A DNA stretch of 64,000 bases from JAWLFI01 sp964626595. Lineage in GTDB: Bacteria > Bacteroidota > Bacteroidia > Chitinophagales > Saprospiraceae. A program made the translations under genes and the position numbers. The notes below the pieces were generated by a model. It was not told where the DNA came from. It saw only the letters and a program-made list of their open reading frames with translations, and searched no databases. The DNA lies in assembly GCA_964626595.1 (NCBI GenBank), contig CAZVFU010000002.1, forward strand, positions 1-64,000, read 5' to 3'. This document shows positions 17,822 to 26,312 of the stretch, piece by piece (positions within the stretch are counted from its first letter, which is position 1; the number at the start of each line of letters is the position of its first letter).

Positions 17822-18676
17822 ATGAGTACAATAAATATTCCGGGGAATAATCAGGGGCCAAACCCCAAGAAGGTCATTAATTTGATTGTGATAGGAGTAG
17901 TGGCTCTTATCCTTTTCGCCGTTTTAACGAACACGACATTCCTTACTATCGATGCGGGGCACCGAGGAGTTCTTTTTGAGCGCTTCGGAGGCGGACTTAA
18001 AATGGACAAGATATATAAACAGGGTTTTCATGTGGTAGCACCCTGGAACACCATGTACATTTATGACGTGCGTGTAAATGAGAACTATGAAAAAATGTCT
18101 GTCTTGTCACGAAACGGTCTAACCATTCAAATTGACCTTTCCTACCGGTACCGACCCCATGCTGATAGTTTGCCTGATCTTCACAATCAAATTGGAAGAA
18201 CCTATCACGAGCGAATCGTTTTGCCTGAAATCCGATCGGCTACCCGAGAAGTAATTGGTCAGTATCTGCCCGAGGAGTTGTATTCAACTAAGCGTGAGAC
18301 GATTCAGCAAGAAATTTTTGATAAAGCGCGAATTTCGATTGAACGTCGCTTTATCCAAGTAGATGCTATACTTATCAGGGAGGTAAATCTACCTAAAACA
18401 CTTCAAGATGCCATTGAAAGAAAACTTGAGCAAGAACAAGCCGCTTTAGAGTATGAGTTTAGATTAGAGCGAGAGAGAAAAGAAGCAGAACGTAAGATTA
18501 TTGCTGCTGAAGCAGATGCCGAAGCCAATCAGATCTTAAATAAAAGTCTTACACCGAATATCCTGAAGGATAAAGGGATTGATGCGACCATTGAATTGGC
18601 CACTTCGAGCAACTCCAAAGTTGTTGTTGTAGGTAGTGGGAAAGATGGACTGCCGCTAATCCTCGGCAATAATTAG
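17822..18676 (+). CDS. Prohibitin/SPFH-domain membrane protein
   Basis: One N-terminal transmembrane helix (residues ~20-42) is followed by the SPFH/band-7 domain (TIDAGHRGVLFERFGGGL, then HVVAPWNTMYIYDVRV, then IQIDLSYRYRP). A charged coiled coil follows (ALEYEFRLERERKEAERKIIAAEADAEA). At 284 aa it resembles mitochondrial-type prohibitins and bacterial HflK-like scaffolds. Such proteins form ring assemblies in the membrane and often modulate FtsH; no protease gene is adjacent. Its transcript appears to end at a terminator located inside the 3' end of the converging mscS gene. Confidence 0.85.
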   Translation: MSTINIPGNNQGPNPKKVINLIVIGVVALILFAVLTNTTFLTIDAGHRGVLFERFGGGLKMDKIYKQGFHVVAPWNTMYIYDVRVNENYEKMSVLSRNGLTIQIDLSYRYRPHADSLPDLHNQIGRTYHERIVLPEIRSATREVIGQYLPEELYSTKRETIQQEIFDKARISIERRFIQVDAILIREVNLPKTLQDAIERKLEQEQAALEYEFRLERERKEAERKIIAAEADAEANQILNKSLTPNILKDKGIDATIELATSSNSKVVVVGSGKDGLPLILGNN

Positions 18677-18700
18677 AGGTCTGGATAGATAAATTTTATA

Positions 18701-19567
18701 TTATCCCTCAGCGGTGTTCTTCGCTGGGGGATATTTTTTTTCTACTATCGTTCGATGCGGGTATGGAATTTCGATATCAGCAACTCTAAAGCGCTCTAAA
18801 ATCCGCTTATATAGATTCGACTTTAATTCCACACCATCGGCCAGGTTTTCGGTCCATACCATAGCGCGAACCTGGACGCCCGAATCCAGCCAGTTTAATA
18901 TTCGAATTCGAACTGCTGGCACCCCTTCCTCAATATCCTCGGGTTTTCGGTTATCAATATAAAGCGGATGGGCCATGGCCTCTTCTCGAATGATTTTGAA
19001 CGCCTTGTCCATATCGGCCTCAAAAGCAACACTCAATTCAATGAAATTGCAAATTCGCAAGTCATTGATCGTACTGTTGATTATTGTTTCATTACTGATG
19101 ATGGAGTTGGGAATAATTATCCGGCGATTTTCAAAGTTCCGAATGACAGTATGCCTTAAGGTAATGTCCTCAACAACACCCAAATTAAGATTAATATTCA
19201 CCACGTCATTAACTCGGAAAGGACGAAAAAGAACAATGAAGATGCCTCCTATTATATTGGCAATAGCAGATTGTGAAGCAAAGCCCACTGCAATAGTCAA
19301 TAAGCCCGCCCCAACAAATATCTTCTCCCCGTATACGCGCAACTGGGGAATTCCGAAAATAAAAATGAGTAGGGCTATGAGGATAAAGGAGAAACTAATG
19401 GCGTTGGAAATAAAGCTGTAACTGGTCGGATCAAAACGCTGTTTTTCCCCTCGATTGAGTCTCTGGAAAATTTTATATAGAATCCATCGAGTGAGCTTTA
19501 TAATTATCCCCGTTACCAGGGCTGTAATGAAAAAGTATAACAGCAAGCGCCAAATCAGTGGATCCAT
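18701..19567 (-). CDS. Small-conductance mechanosensitive channel (MscS family)
   Basis: A 288-aa inner-membrane channel. There are three N-terminal hydrophobic segments. The pore-lining TM3 with small residues is LLTIAVGFASQSAIANIIGGIFIVLFRPF. The beta domain (VNDVVNINLNLGVVEDITLRHTVI, RIIIPNSIISNETIINST) and a C-terminal alpha/beta domain follow. This is the normal architecture of MscS-like osmotic safety valves. The transmembrane run is quoted here only by its start and end: LLTIAVGFAS to IVLFRPF, residues about 90-117. Its 3' end overlaps the terminator of the converging SPFH gene. Confidence 0.9.
   Translation of the reverse strand: MDPLIWRLLLYFFITALVTGIIIKLTRWILYKIFQRLNRGEKQRFDPTSYSFISNAISFSFILIALLIFIFGIPQLRVYGEKIFVGAGLLTIAVGFASQSAIANIIGGIFIVLFRPFRVNDVVNINLNLGVVEDITLRHTVIRNFENRRIIIPNSIISNETIINSTINDLRICNFIELSVAFEADMDKAFKIIREEAMAHPLYIDNRKPEDIEEGVPAVRIRILNWLDSGVQVRAMVWTENLADGVELKSNLYKRILERFRVADIEIPYPHRTIVEKKYPPAKNTAEG
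18702..18742 (+). terminator. Rho-independent terminator inside the mscS 3' end
   Basis: A 12-bp stem with one G-T pair (18702-18713 with 18722-18733) and an 8-nt loop is followed by a run of Ts. It serves the plus-strand SPFH gene. The stem is also the last coding part of the minus-strand mscS gene. Confidence 0.8.
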
Positions 19568-19609
19568 AATATTTACTTAGATTTAAAGATACAAAATTCG
19601 GAGGGTCAC

Positions 19610-21238
19610 CTACGATAAAAAGGAATACAGAAATTGAGTGAATATGATTTTGAAAACAACGGCCACAGGCAGCATTAAAGTGAATCCGATCACGGGAAGT
19701 TTATTATCCGTTTTTTCCATGGCATAATCCAAAATGGCGGGTTGAGTGGCCACCATACCTAACAAGATGCTAAATGGGATCTTCAGAACTTTATAACCTA
19801 TAATAAGTGTAAACGTAGCCGTGAGGAAACTAAACACACTTCCAGCGAGAAATATCCAACCTCCTCCCCCTGATCCTACAATGGAAAAGAAGTTGTATCC
19901 CGAGTTTACTCCGATGCCCGCTAACATGAAAATGAGTCCGATCTGTCGCAGACTAATGTTCGCAGAAAAGGGTAGTGACCAAACAATCGGGCCCGTTCGC
20001 CGCAGTGCTCCTAGCAATAAGCCTACGATGAGCGGCCCTCCGGCCATCCCCAATTTGAAGCTATACTCACCCAATTCAAAAGTCATCATTCCCAAAATCA
20101 ATCCCATTGCCATACCCAAGCCAAAAGAAAATAAATCTATTTTACTCAGAGCTTCATACGAATCACCAAATAGCCGGGAAACACGACTCATTTCTTTTCT
20201 CCGAGCCACAAAACGAACCCGATCACCTAATTCTAAAACGGTGGAGCCATTCGCCAACAAATCAATATCCCCCCGACGAATGCGAGTAATCAATGCCGAG
20301 AATTTTTCATTGAGATTTAAACTGGCAATTCTTTGTCCCGCGACTTTCGGATTTGAGACAAAAATGCGTCGATAGTCATACTCAGATCGATCGAAGGTGA
20401 GTTTCCGCTCTGATTTTCGTCCCAAAAACGCAGTTACCTCTTTCACTGCATGGGCTGAACCGACAACCACAATCTCATCACCTGCCTGCAAAATGGTATC
20501 GTAGGAGGATAAGCTTACCTGACCATCTCGGCTCATTCGGCCAAAAACGATAGACCACTTTTGTTTGCGAATTAAATCCCGGATCTGCAACCCCTTTGGA
20601 TTTTCCCATTCAACGAAAATATTCGCATTGGATAATGCGCGACGCGACGGATACAAATGTTCTAATTCTTGTTCTTCTGATTTGAAGTCAATACGTAGCA
20701 ACCGCTGTACTAATGCTATTGACACCATTGCGCCAATTACACCCATGGGGTAGGTGAGGGAATATCCCGTGACTGCCTTTTCCTGTTCTGAACGAATGAA
20801 GTCGACGCCGTCTCCCTTCGAAATAATATCTAAAAGACCTGCCAGAGCCGGTGTGTTTGTAGAGCCACCTGCATAGATTCCCGAGGTAATAGCAGCTTCA
20901 AATTGCAACAGATAGTGGATTCCTACCGCCAAACTGGCCGAAAGAGAAAGCATCAGCAAAATAAAAAGGATGTCGCGGGCTCCGCGGTCTTTAAATGTGC
21001 TGAAAAAACTGGGCCCACTATTGAGTCCGATGCTGTAAACAAAAATACTCAGTCCCAGCCAAATGACGACTTCAGACATCCTTAGCTCGGGATCCAAACC
21101 ACCAATGATTAAACCCACAAATAGCACGGCTGCAATCCCCAGACTTGTTCCAAATATGCGGACCTTACTTAGCGCATAGCCGATAGCCGCTACAACAAAC
21201 AGCAATAAGATCTCATTTTCTGCCAATAGGGATAACAT
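19610..21238 (-). CDS. AspT/YidE-type transporter with RCK_C domains
   Basis: A 542-aa membrane protein with duplicated AspT/YidE transmembrane domains. The first five or so helices cover residues ~1-185 and the second set ~365-542. Between them lie two RCK_C (TrkA-C) regulatory domains, recognisable as LQAGDEIVVVGSAHAVKEV and LELGDRVRFVARRKEMSRV. The glycine-rich repeat hallmark appears as SGIYAGGSTNTPALAGLL in the first half; the second half has LGMVATQPAILDYAME. Characterised relatives exchange aspartate for alanine, but most homologues have unknown substrates. It lies 42 nt upstream of mscS on the same strand and may be co-transcribed with it. Confidence 0.82.
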   Translation of the reverse strand: MLSLLAENEILLLFVVAAIGYALSKVRIFGTSLGIAAVLFVGLIIGGLDPELRMSEVVIWLGLSIFVYSIGLNSGPSFFSTFKDRGARDILFILLMLSLSASLAVGIHYLLQFEAAITSGIYAGGSTNTPALAGLLDIISKGDGVDFIRSEQEKAVTGYSLTYPMGVIGAMVSIALVQRLLRIDFKSEEQELEHLYPSRRALSNANIFVEWENPKGLQIRDLIRKQKWSIVFGRMSRDGQVSLSSYDTILQAGDEIVVVGSAHAVKEVTAFLGRKSERKLTFDRSEYDYRRIFVSNPKVAGQRIASLNLNEKFSALITRIRRGDIDLLANGSTVLELGDRVRFVARRKEMSRVSRLFGDSYEALSKIDLFSFGLGMAMGLILGMMTFELGEYSFKLGMAGGPLIVGLLLGALRRTGPIVWSLPFSANISLRQIGLIFMLAGIGVNSGYNFFSIVGSGGGGWIFLAGSVFSFLTATFTLIIGYKVLKIPFSILLGMVATQPAILDYAMEKTDNKLPVIGFTLMLPVAVVFKIIFTQFLYSFLS

Positions 21239-21278
21239 AAAACAAAGGTAACGATTATCCCGCGTCTATGGCCAAATA

Positions 21279-21620
21279 TTATGCGGTTTTTGCCTCTACA
21301 TAGACCGCCCCCTGTTTCTCATAGTAAGCCACATCATAACAATAATGAATCGCCCTTTTTTCGTCTTGTTTCACATGCGTGCAATATCCAAACCGGAATC
21401 CACGCTGAAGCAATTCATTCCGATTTACTCTATTAAGCTGCTTGTCACACAGTTCCCTTAGAATTCGCCGGTTGCGTCGAAGACAGTTGTTGATGTTCCG
21501 CATCATATTATTTTGATCCCGGTATTTTCGATTGTGAAAAGCAGACCGACAATCTGCCGTGCAAAACTTTTTATCGGTGCGGCCTCGGAAAGGCTCCCCG
21601 CATTCTTGACATGATTTCAT
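21279..21620 (-). CDS. Small zinc-ribbon protein, unknown function
   Basis: A 113-aa basic cytoplasmic protein. It begins with a C4 zinc ribbon (CQECGEPFRGRTDKKFC then CRSAF), followed by a basic helical part with RNINNCLRRNRRILRELC and a C-terminal segment FRFGYCTHVKQDEKRAIHYC. The zinc ribbon is of the kind often grouped with DUF2116-like proteins, and homologues are widespread in Bacteroidota. No function is known; nucleic-acid binding is a guess from the basic charge. GC-rich element B lies about 70 nt upstream of its start, in the same orientation. Confidence 0.7.
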   Translation of the reverse strand: MKSCQECGEPFRGRTDKKFCTADCRSAFHNRKYRDQNNMMRNINNCLRRNRRILRELCDKQLNRVNRNELLQRGFRFGYCTHVKQDEKRAIHYCYDVAYYEKQGAVYVEAKTA

Positions 21621-21688
21621 AAGTATATAAATTAGTTATTTCACTTATGAGTGTCAAGCTGATTTTTAAGCGTTCCTTATTTTTTATT

Positions 21689-21838
21689 TTTTTTTGGGCG
21701 GCACCCCATCCCGAGGAGCGCGAGGCGCTTTCGAGGATGGGGTCGGGCTATTCAGGGGTTCCGTACTCGAGCCGCATTTTTGCGGCTCGGTACCCTCGGC
21801 CGATTCCGGCCCAGGCCCTTACTATCCCTGCCGCAATC
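21689..21838 (-). repeat. GC-rich structured intergenic element, copy B
   Basis: Read on the minus strand, it starts ATTGCGGCAGGGATAG and continues with a hairpin GAGCCGCA/TGCGGCTC. The core CGGAACCCCTGAATAGCCCG follows, nearly identical to copy A, then a CCCCATCC/GGATGGGG hairpin, and it ends TGCCGCCC plus an A-run. The terminal GCGGCA (21829-21834 complement) pairs with TGCCGC (21698-21703 complement). It lies between doxX and the zinc-ribbon gene. Apart from this element, the 318-nt gap 21621-21939 holds nothing I can name. Confidence 0.8.
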
Positions 21839-21939
21839 GTTTGCGATAGCTTGAAAGAAATCGATGGAATAGCAAAGCCCCTGCAGACTGTTCTTGCAGC
21901 TGTAACTATCTATGTTGTAGGTATGGGTATTAAATGCGT

Positions 21940-22317
21940 TTACTTTCTATCGATAGATAGACGCCCGGCTCCCATGAAGGCTAATACAGCAAATCCTCCC
22001 AGAAATAAAAGCGCATGTTCTTTATCAGCTAAGGGATCACTTCCATGTACGATCAGTGCTGCTACAAGCATGGTGAATATTAAAGGGATGGCGCATAATC
22101 GGGTTTTCCAGCCCAAAACCAAGCCCACTGCACAAAATAATTCCGCAAATACGGTCAAAATTAAGCTGGGTGCCGCTCCTATACCCAAAGGATCTGCAAA
22201 GCCCCAATCTGAATTTATGATTTTCATGAATTTGGGCCAGCCGTGAGTGATCATCAGTCCTCCAAATACCAGGCGCGCGATTAATAATGCGTAATCTCTG
22301 TTTCGTATTGCGGCCAT
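21940..22317 (-). CDS. DoxX family membrane protein
   Basis: A 125-aa protein with four transmembrane helices. It has the DoxX pattern: LIARLVFGGLMITHGWPKF, then FAELFCAVGLVLGWKTRL, then ALLFLGGFAVLAFMGAGRLS. Members are linked to oxidoreductase activity or to membrane-redox complexes, but this type is largely uncharacterised. No partner gene is adjacent. GC-rich element B lies 100 nt downstream. Confidence 0.85.
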   Translation of the reverse strand: MAAIRNRDYALLIARLVFGGLMITHGWPKFMKIINSDWGFADPLGIGAAPSLILTVFAELFCAVGLVLGWKTRLCAIPLIFTMLVAALIVHGSDPLADKEHALLFLGGFAVLAFMGAGRLSIDRK

Positions 22318-22512
22318 AATTGTTTGTATTTTGATTTATAGCTCAAATATCTAAAATTCCCTTCCATCTCTTGGTTAATTTTGAAATTTTTGTCCCTTCA
22401 TTCAAAACAATAGTTGTTGACAATCCTTATATTTTTACTTTTTTATTTCTATTGCTTACAAATTGAATCTAAAAACCTATAATATTGGGAAAGCCTATTT
22501 TGGGTATTGTCT

Positions 22513-23697
22513 ATGCAAAAGCGAATCTTAGTTCTTCTTCTTTCTGCCGTGAAATTTACTCATATCATGGATGTCATGATTATGATGCCATTGAGTGATA
22601 TCTTTATGAAGGAGTTTGGTATCAAAGCTTCTCAATTTTCTTATTTGATCTCGAGCTATGCTATAGGCGCCTTTTTCTCCAGTCTATTGGGCGTCTTTAC
22701 ATTGGATTATTTTGGCAGGCGGCAGAGCCTTCTATTTGTATATGGAGGATTCACTATTAGTACTTTTTTTTGTGGGTGGGCAGACTCCTATGAAGCCCTG
22801 CTTGCCCTTCGCTTTGTCACTGGGATATTTGGAGGGTTGATTGGAGCTCTGGCATTAGCTATTGTGAGTGATTTGTACAGTTTTAAACAGCGGGGTAAAG
22901 CCATTGGTATTTTGATGGCTGCTTTTTCAGCGGCTTCAGCTCTAGGTGTTCCATTCGGATTGTATTTCGCAGCGGTTTATACCTGGTCTTTTCCTTTTTA
23001 TTTTTTGGCCGCTATCGGTCTTGTTTTGTTTATCTGGATGTATTTTATCATGCCGGAAATGATGGCTCATACTGAACAAGAAAAGCGATCCATAAGACAG
23101 ACCGTGCAAGATATTGTTCAGGATTCCAATCAGACTCGGGCACTATGGTTGGGCGTCTTTCTCGTATTAGGACATTTTTTGGTAATCCCATTTATTACTC
23201 CTTCTATGGTAAGAAACGTCGGCTTTGAACAATACCAAATCAGCTATATTTATTTGGCTGGTGGCATTCTAACCATTGTGACGGGGCCGTTGATCGGCTG
23301 GATAACAGATCGTTACGGTGCCCTGAGGACCTTTTTTGTTGTAGTGGTTCTCTCTTTCATTCCGGTACTCTTTATTACAAATATGGGCCCAACGGCCATA
23401 CCGGTAGCTTTGATCGTCACTTCATTATTTTTCGTGTTGGGAAGTGGTCGTATGATTGCTCCTAACACAATGATAACAGCTGCCGTAGGCCCCAAGACGC
23501 GGGGTAGCTTCATGAGTGTGAAATCTGCACTGCAGCAACTCTCTGTGGCTATGGCCTCATTGATCGCCGGTGCCATAGTGTATGTGAATGAGGAGGGCCA
23601 ATTAGATAATTATTATTACGTGGGTTTCTTATCTATCGCGTTCTGTTTGCTTGCGATGTGGATAGCTCCAAAATTGAAAGTGGCGTCTGGAAATTGA
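22513..23697 (+). CDS. MFS transporter
   Basis: A 394-aa major facilitator with about 12 transmembrane helices. The loop 2-3 motif is LLGVFTLDYFGRRQSLL, close to the G-x-L-x-D-R-x-G-R consensus but with a degenerate centre. The second-half counterpart is GPLIGWITDRYGALRTF. It resembles the DHA1 drug/sugar efflux group (YdhP/AraJ-like). The first helix carries MDVMIMMPLSDIFM, typical of this Bacteroidota type. I choose the ATG at 22513; an in-frame TTG lies two codons upstream. The substrate is unknown. It is followed at 51 nt by a lipoprotein gene. Confidence 0.85.
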   Translation: MQKRILVLLLSAVKFTHIMDVMIMMPLSDIFMKEFGIKASQFSYLISSYAIGAFFSSLLGVFTLDYFGRRQSLLFVYGGFTISTFFCGWADSYEALLALRFVTGIFGGLIGALALAIVSDLYSFKQRGKAIGILMAAFSAASALGVPFGLYFAAVYTWSFPFYFLAAIGLVLFIWMYFIMPEMMAHTEQEKRSIRQTVQDIVQDSNQTRALWLGVFLVLGHFLVIPFITPSMVRNVGFEQYQISYIYLAGGILTIVTGPLIGWITDRYGALRTFFVVVVLSFIPVLFITNMGPTAIPVALIVTSLFFVLGSGRMIAPNTMITAAVGPKTRGSFMSVKSALQQLSVAMASLIAGAIVYVNEEGQLDNYYYVGFLSIAFCLLAMWIAPKLKVASGN

Positions 23698-23748
23698 GGT
23701 CATTCCGAATCTGGCGAATTGATTACTTTTGTGGAAAACAAAACAACC

Positions 23749-24255
23749 ATGCGAACGATAATGCTTTTTGCGCTCCTTTTTAGTGTGTTTATTTCCTGCG
23801 CTCAGCAGGAGACTGAATCTGCAACTGATGAACAGAAATCATCAACGAGTCCTACCTCAAACGGACCGATTACCACTGAAGTTGAGGATCGAGATCCCGT
23901 CATTGATATGATCCTTGTTGAAGATTTTCATCCGACTGAACATTGGGCAGAATACAGTGCGTATATTCAAGGTCGAGATGCGAAATACTACCATATAGAT
24001 GGTGGCTATGGTTCTGACATTTCAGTTACTCTAAGTGGGGGGCATCCATCCATTCAACTCATGATTATGGACATTGAGGATAAAATGGTTCTCCGGGAGA
24101 ACTTAAATGGAAAGGATATTGAGTGGTCAGGTACTTATAAATTGAGCGGCCGCTATACTTTTATTGTATCTCTGGATTCCAGATTTGAGGGCAAGGAGCA
24201 AGTGAGAACGCCTTTTGACATTCGGTTCAAGCTTGAACCACAGTCTAATAAATAA
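23749..24255 (+). CDS. Predicted lipoprotein, unknown function
   Basis: A 168-aa protein with a lipoprotein signal (MRTIMLFALLFSVFISC, lipid Cys at residue 17). A low-complexity Ser/Thr/Glu linker follows, then a beta-rich domain of ~110 residues (YIQGRDAKYYHIDGGYGSDI, then GHPSIQLMIMD, then GTYKLSGRYTFIVSLDS). The tail resembles a pre-peptidase C-terminal-like beta sandwich, but I cannot assign it. The ATG at 23749 is chosen because it directly precedes the signal; the longer TTG frame adds a non-signal N-terminus. It is probably co-transcribed with the MFS gene. Confidence 0.65.
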   Translation: MRTIMLFALLFSVFISCAQQETESATDEQKSSTSPTSNGPITTEVEDRDPVIDMILVEDFHPTEHWAEYSAYIQGRDAKYYHIDGGYGSDISVTLSGGHPSIQLMIMDIEDKMVLRENLNGKDIEWSGTYKLSGRYTFIVSLDSRFEGKEQVRTPFDIRFKLEPQSNK

Positions 24256-24283
24256 TACATTTAGGGAAATGTGGCCGGATTCA

Positions 24284-24412
24284 TTGCGTGAGGGGTACGG
24301 AGGGGCGCCGCGGTATGCGGTGCGACCGAACGAAGTGAAGGTCCGATAGCCCGAAGGGGCCCGACCCCGAGGGACCGACCTTTGGAGGACCCTCGAGGGG
24401 CACGCCCAAAAA
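24284..24412 (+). repeat. GC-rich structured intergenic element, copy C
   Basis: It starts TTGCGTGAGGGGTACGGAGG and contains a GCGCCGC/GCGGTGC hairpin, the core ATAGCCCGAAGGGGCCCGA, and a CCCCGAGGG/CCCTCGAGGGG hairpin. It ends GGCACGCCC plus an A-run. The termini GCGTG (24286-24290) and CACGC (24401-24405) are complementary. It lies 45 nt upstream of the next start codon in the same orientation. Confidence 0.8.
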
Positions 24413-24457
24413 TTTATAAAAACTGTTGAGGTAGAAGGTTGTTGTAAAGAAAATTTA

Positions 24458-25207
24458 ATGAATATGAAAAAGTGGGCGATTGGTATTGGAATTGCTGTTG
24501 TTGTTCTAGCTATATCTGTTTGGGGCTTTATTGAATGGAATAGCGAGTCCTTGCCTGATGCCCGGTCTGGACCTGAAGCTGAGGCCTTGGCGGATAGAAT
24601 GTTGAGCGCTGTGAATAAAGAGGCGTGGGATTCTTTGGGATATATTCAGTGGTCATTTATGGATCGGGCGCATTATGTTTGGGATAAAAAGGACCATAAA
24701 GTTCAGGTAAAATGGGAGCAAACAGAGGTTTTGTTGGACCCGAATAAGATTGAAGGTGCGGCCTGGGAGAATGGTGAGAGGGTAGAAGATCCTACGTCGT
24801 ATTTGGAGGAAGCTTTTGAGCGATTTTGCAATGATGCATTTTGGATGAACGCTTTTGTGAAAGTTCGCGATCCGGGTACAAGTCGAGGTATTGTAGAGCA
24901 GGATGGGCGCCAGGGACTTTTAGTGACTTATCAAAGTGGGGGTGTGACCCCGGGAGATTCTTATCTATGGTGGCTGGATGAAACAGGGCGCCCAGAGTCG
25001 TTTCAAATGTGGGTTTCGATCGTGCCCGTTGGGGGGATGGAATTTAGCTTTGAGGATTGGGATACCTTATACAATGGTGCCCTGGTTGCTCAGCAGCATA
25101 AAAATGCGGTCATGAATGTAGAAATTAAAAATATTCAGGCGGGGGCGAGTTTAGGTTCAATGGGGCTGAATAGTGATATTTTTGATTATTTTGCGAGTGG
25201 GAATTAA
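24458..25207 (+). CDS. Membrane-anchored protein of unknown function
   Basis: A 249-aa protein with one N-terminal transmembrane helix or uncleaved signal (MKKWAIGIGIAVVVLAISVW) and an exported domain of ~220 residues. The domain has many Trp and acidic residues (YIQWSFMDRAHYVWD, then VKWEQTEVLL, then GDSYLWWLDETGRPESFQMW). The strand order resembles LolA/LolB-like lipoprotein-binding folds, but no diagnostic motif is seen and this is only an impression. The next gene, a polyprenyl synthase, is 29 nt away, so they may be co-transcribed. A second ATG at 24464 would shorten it by two residues. GC-rich element C is just upstream. Confidence 0.6.
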   Translation: MNMKKWAIGIGIAVVVLAISVWGFIEWNSESLPDARSGPEAEALADRMLSAVNKEAWDSLGYIQWSFMDRAHYVWDKKDHKVQVKWEQTEVLLDPNKIEGAAWENGERVEDPTSYLEEAFERFCNDAFWMNAFVKVRDPGTSRGIVEQDGRQGLLVTYQSGGVTPGDSYLWWLDETGRPESFQMWVSIVPVGGMEFSFEDWDTLYNGALVAQQHKNAVMNVEIKNIQAGASLGSMGLNSDIFDYFASGN

Positions 25208-25236
25208 TGCCGGAATTATCCTTTTTCTAATTGATT

Positions 25237-26208
25237 ATGAAAAATACAAATACGTATCGCTCTATATTTGAGTCTTTTCTGAACGAACGGCGGTGGGGTG
25301 GTGAACCCGCTTCAGTTTATGAGCCCATCCAATATATCCTCAGTATTGGAGGTAAGCGATTTCGACCTGTCTTGACTTTGCTGTCTGGTGATACCTTTGG
25401 AGAGGTGAATGCTGTCCACCTCGAAATGGCATTAGGCATAGAGGTTTTTCACAATTTCACCCTGCTTCACGATGATATTATGGATCAGGCCGATTTGAGG
25501 CGAGGTCAGGAAGCCGTTCACAAAAAATTCGGTACCAATGCTGCTATTTTATCTGGTGATCTGATGTTGATTTTAGCCACCCAGATCATTAATTCTGCCT
25601 GTCACTCGATGTCGGATTTGGATGATGTGATGGAATTGTTTCTGCGGGTGGGGCAGGAGGTATGTGAAGGACAGGAGCGGGACATGATTTTTGAGACCGC
25701 TGAGGATGTTTCTATGGATGATTACGAAGAAATGGTGAGACAGAAAACAGCTGTTTTACTTGGCTTCAGTTTGTATGCCGGAGCCCGGGCGTCCGGTGTT
25801 TCTGTTGAGCAGGCTAATGCTCTGTACCAGTTTGGTGTTCAATCCGGCATTGTTTTTCAAATTTGGGACGACTATTTGGATGTATTTGCCGAAGATACAA
25901 CTGGAAAGAGAGCAGCAGGGGATATTTATAATAAAAAAGAGACCTGTCTAATTATTAGTTTGCGAGATCGTATGTCTAATTCAGATGCGGAAATGTTTAG
26001 CCAAATTTGGAGCGGAGATAAATTGATAGATTCAGAAGTTGAGTTCGTAAAAAAATTACTCGATCAGTATAAGATTAAAGACCAAATCGGACGCATGGCC
26101 AGGACTAAAATTCAAGAAGCTAAACAAAATGTGAACCAATTTTTCCCCCCGGATCAACTTACTTCCCTCTTTTCATTCATAGATCAATTTATTGATCGCA
26201 ATAATTAG
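25237..26208 (+). CDS. Polyprenyl diphosphate synthase
   Basis: This is a trans-isoprenyl diphosphate synthase of 323 aa. It condenses isopentenyl diphosphate with an allylic primer. Both aspartate motifs are visible: DDIMD at 79-83 in LLHDDIMDQADLRRG, and DDYLD at 211-215 in FQIWDDYLDVF. The GGKRFRPVL substrate motif is near the N-terminus. The short DDxxD and the length fit a long- or medium-chain enzyme (geranylgeranyl to octaprenyl). It could feed menaquinone synthesis, or the carotenoid genes at 51.7-54.3 kb. The ATG at 25237 is preferred to an in-frame TTG at 25231. Confidence 0.9.
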   Translation: MKNTNTYRSIFESFLNERRWGGEPASVYEPIQYILSIGGKRFRPVLTLLSGDTFGEVNAVHLEMALGIEVFHNFTLLHDDIMDQADLRRGQEAVHKKFGTNAAILSGDLMLILATQIINSACHSMSDLDDVMELFLRVGQEVCEGQERDMIFETAEDVSMDDYEEMVRQKTAVLLGFSLYAGARASGVSVEQANALYQFGVQSGIVFQIWDDYLDVFAEDTTGKRAAGDIYNKKETCLIISLRDRMSNSDAEMFSQIWSGDKLIDSEVEFVKKLLDQYKIKDQIGRMARTKIQEAKQNVNQFFPPDQLTSLFSFIDQFIDRNN

Positions 26209-26249
26209 TATTTTTTAAAGTATCGCCGATAAGGTCCCAATTGAAACCA

Positions 26250-26278
26250 AACTAATCTAAAGTCAACTTTCATTAGTT
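26250..26278. terminator. Hairpin between convergent genes, possible terminator
   Basis: AACTAAT (26250-26256) pairs with ATTAGTT (26272-26278), with an inner AAAGT/ACTTT stem. It lies between the polyprenyl synthase and the DUF4199 gene, which converge. No T-run follows, so termination is uncertain. Confidence 0.3.
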
Positions 26279-26312
26279 GAAACCCAAAGGAACTACTCAT
26301 CCAATGTGGAAC

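Noticed and set aside
21647..22246. 199-codon plus-strand frame
   Set aside because: It runs through GC-rich element B and antisense to doxX. The doxX frame has clear membrane helices and family motifs, so this one is a shadow.
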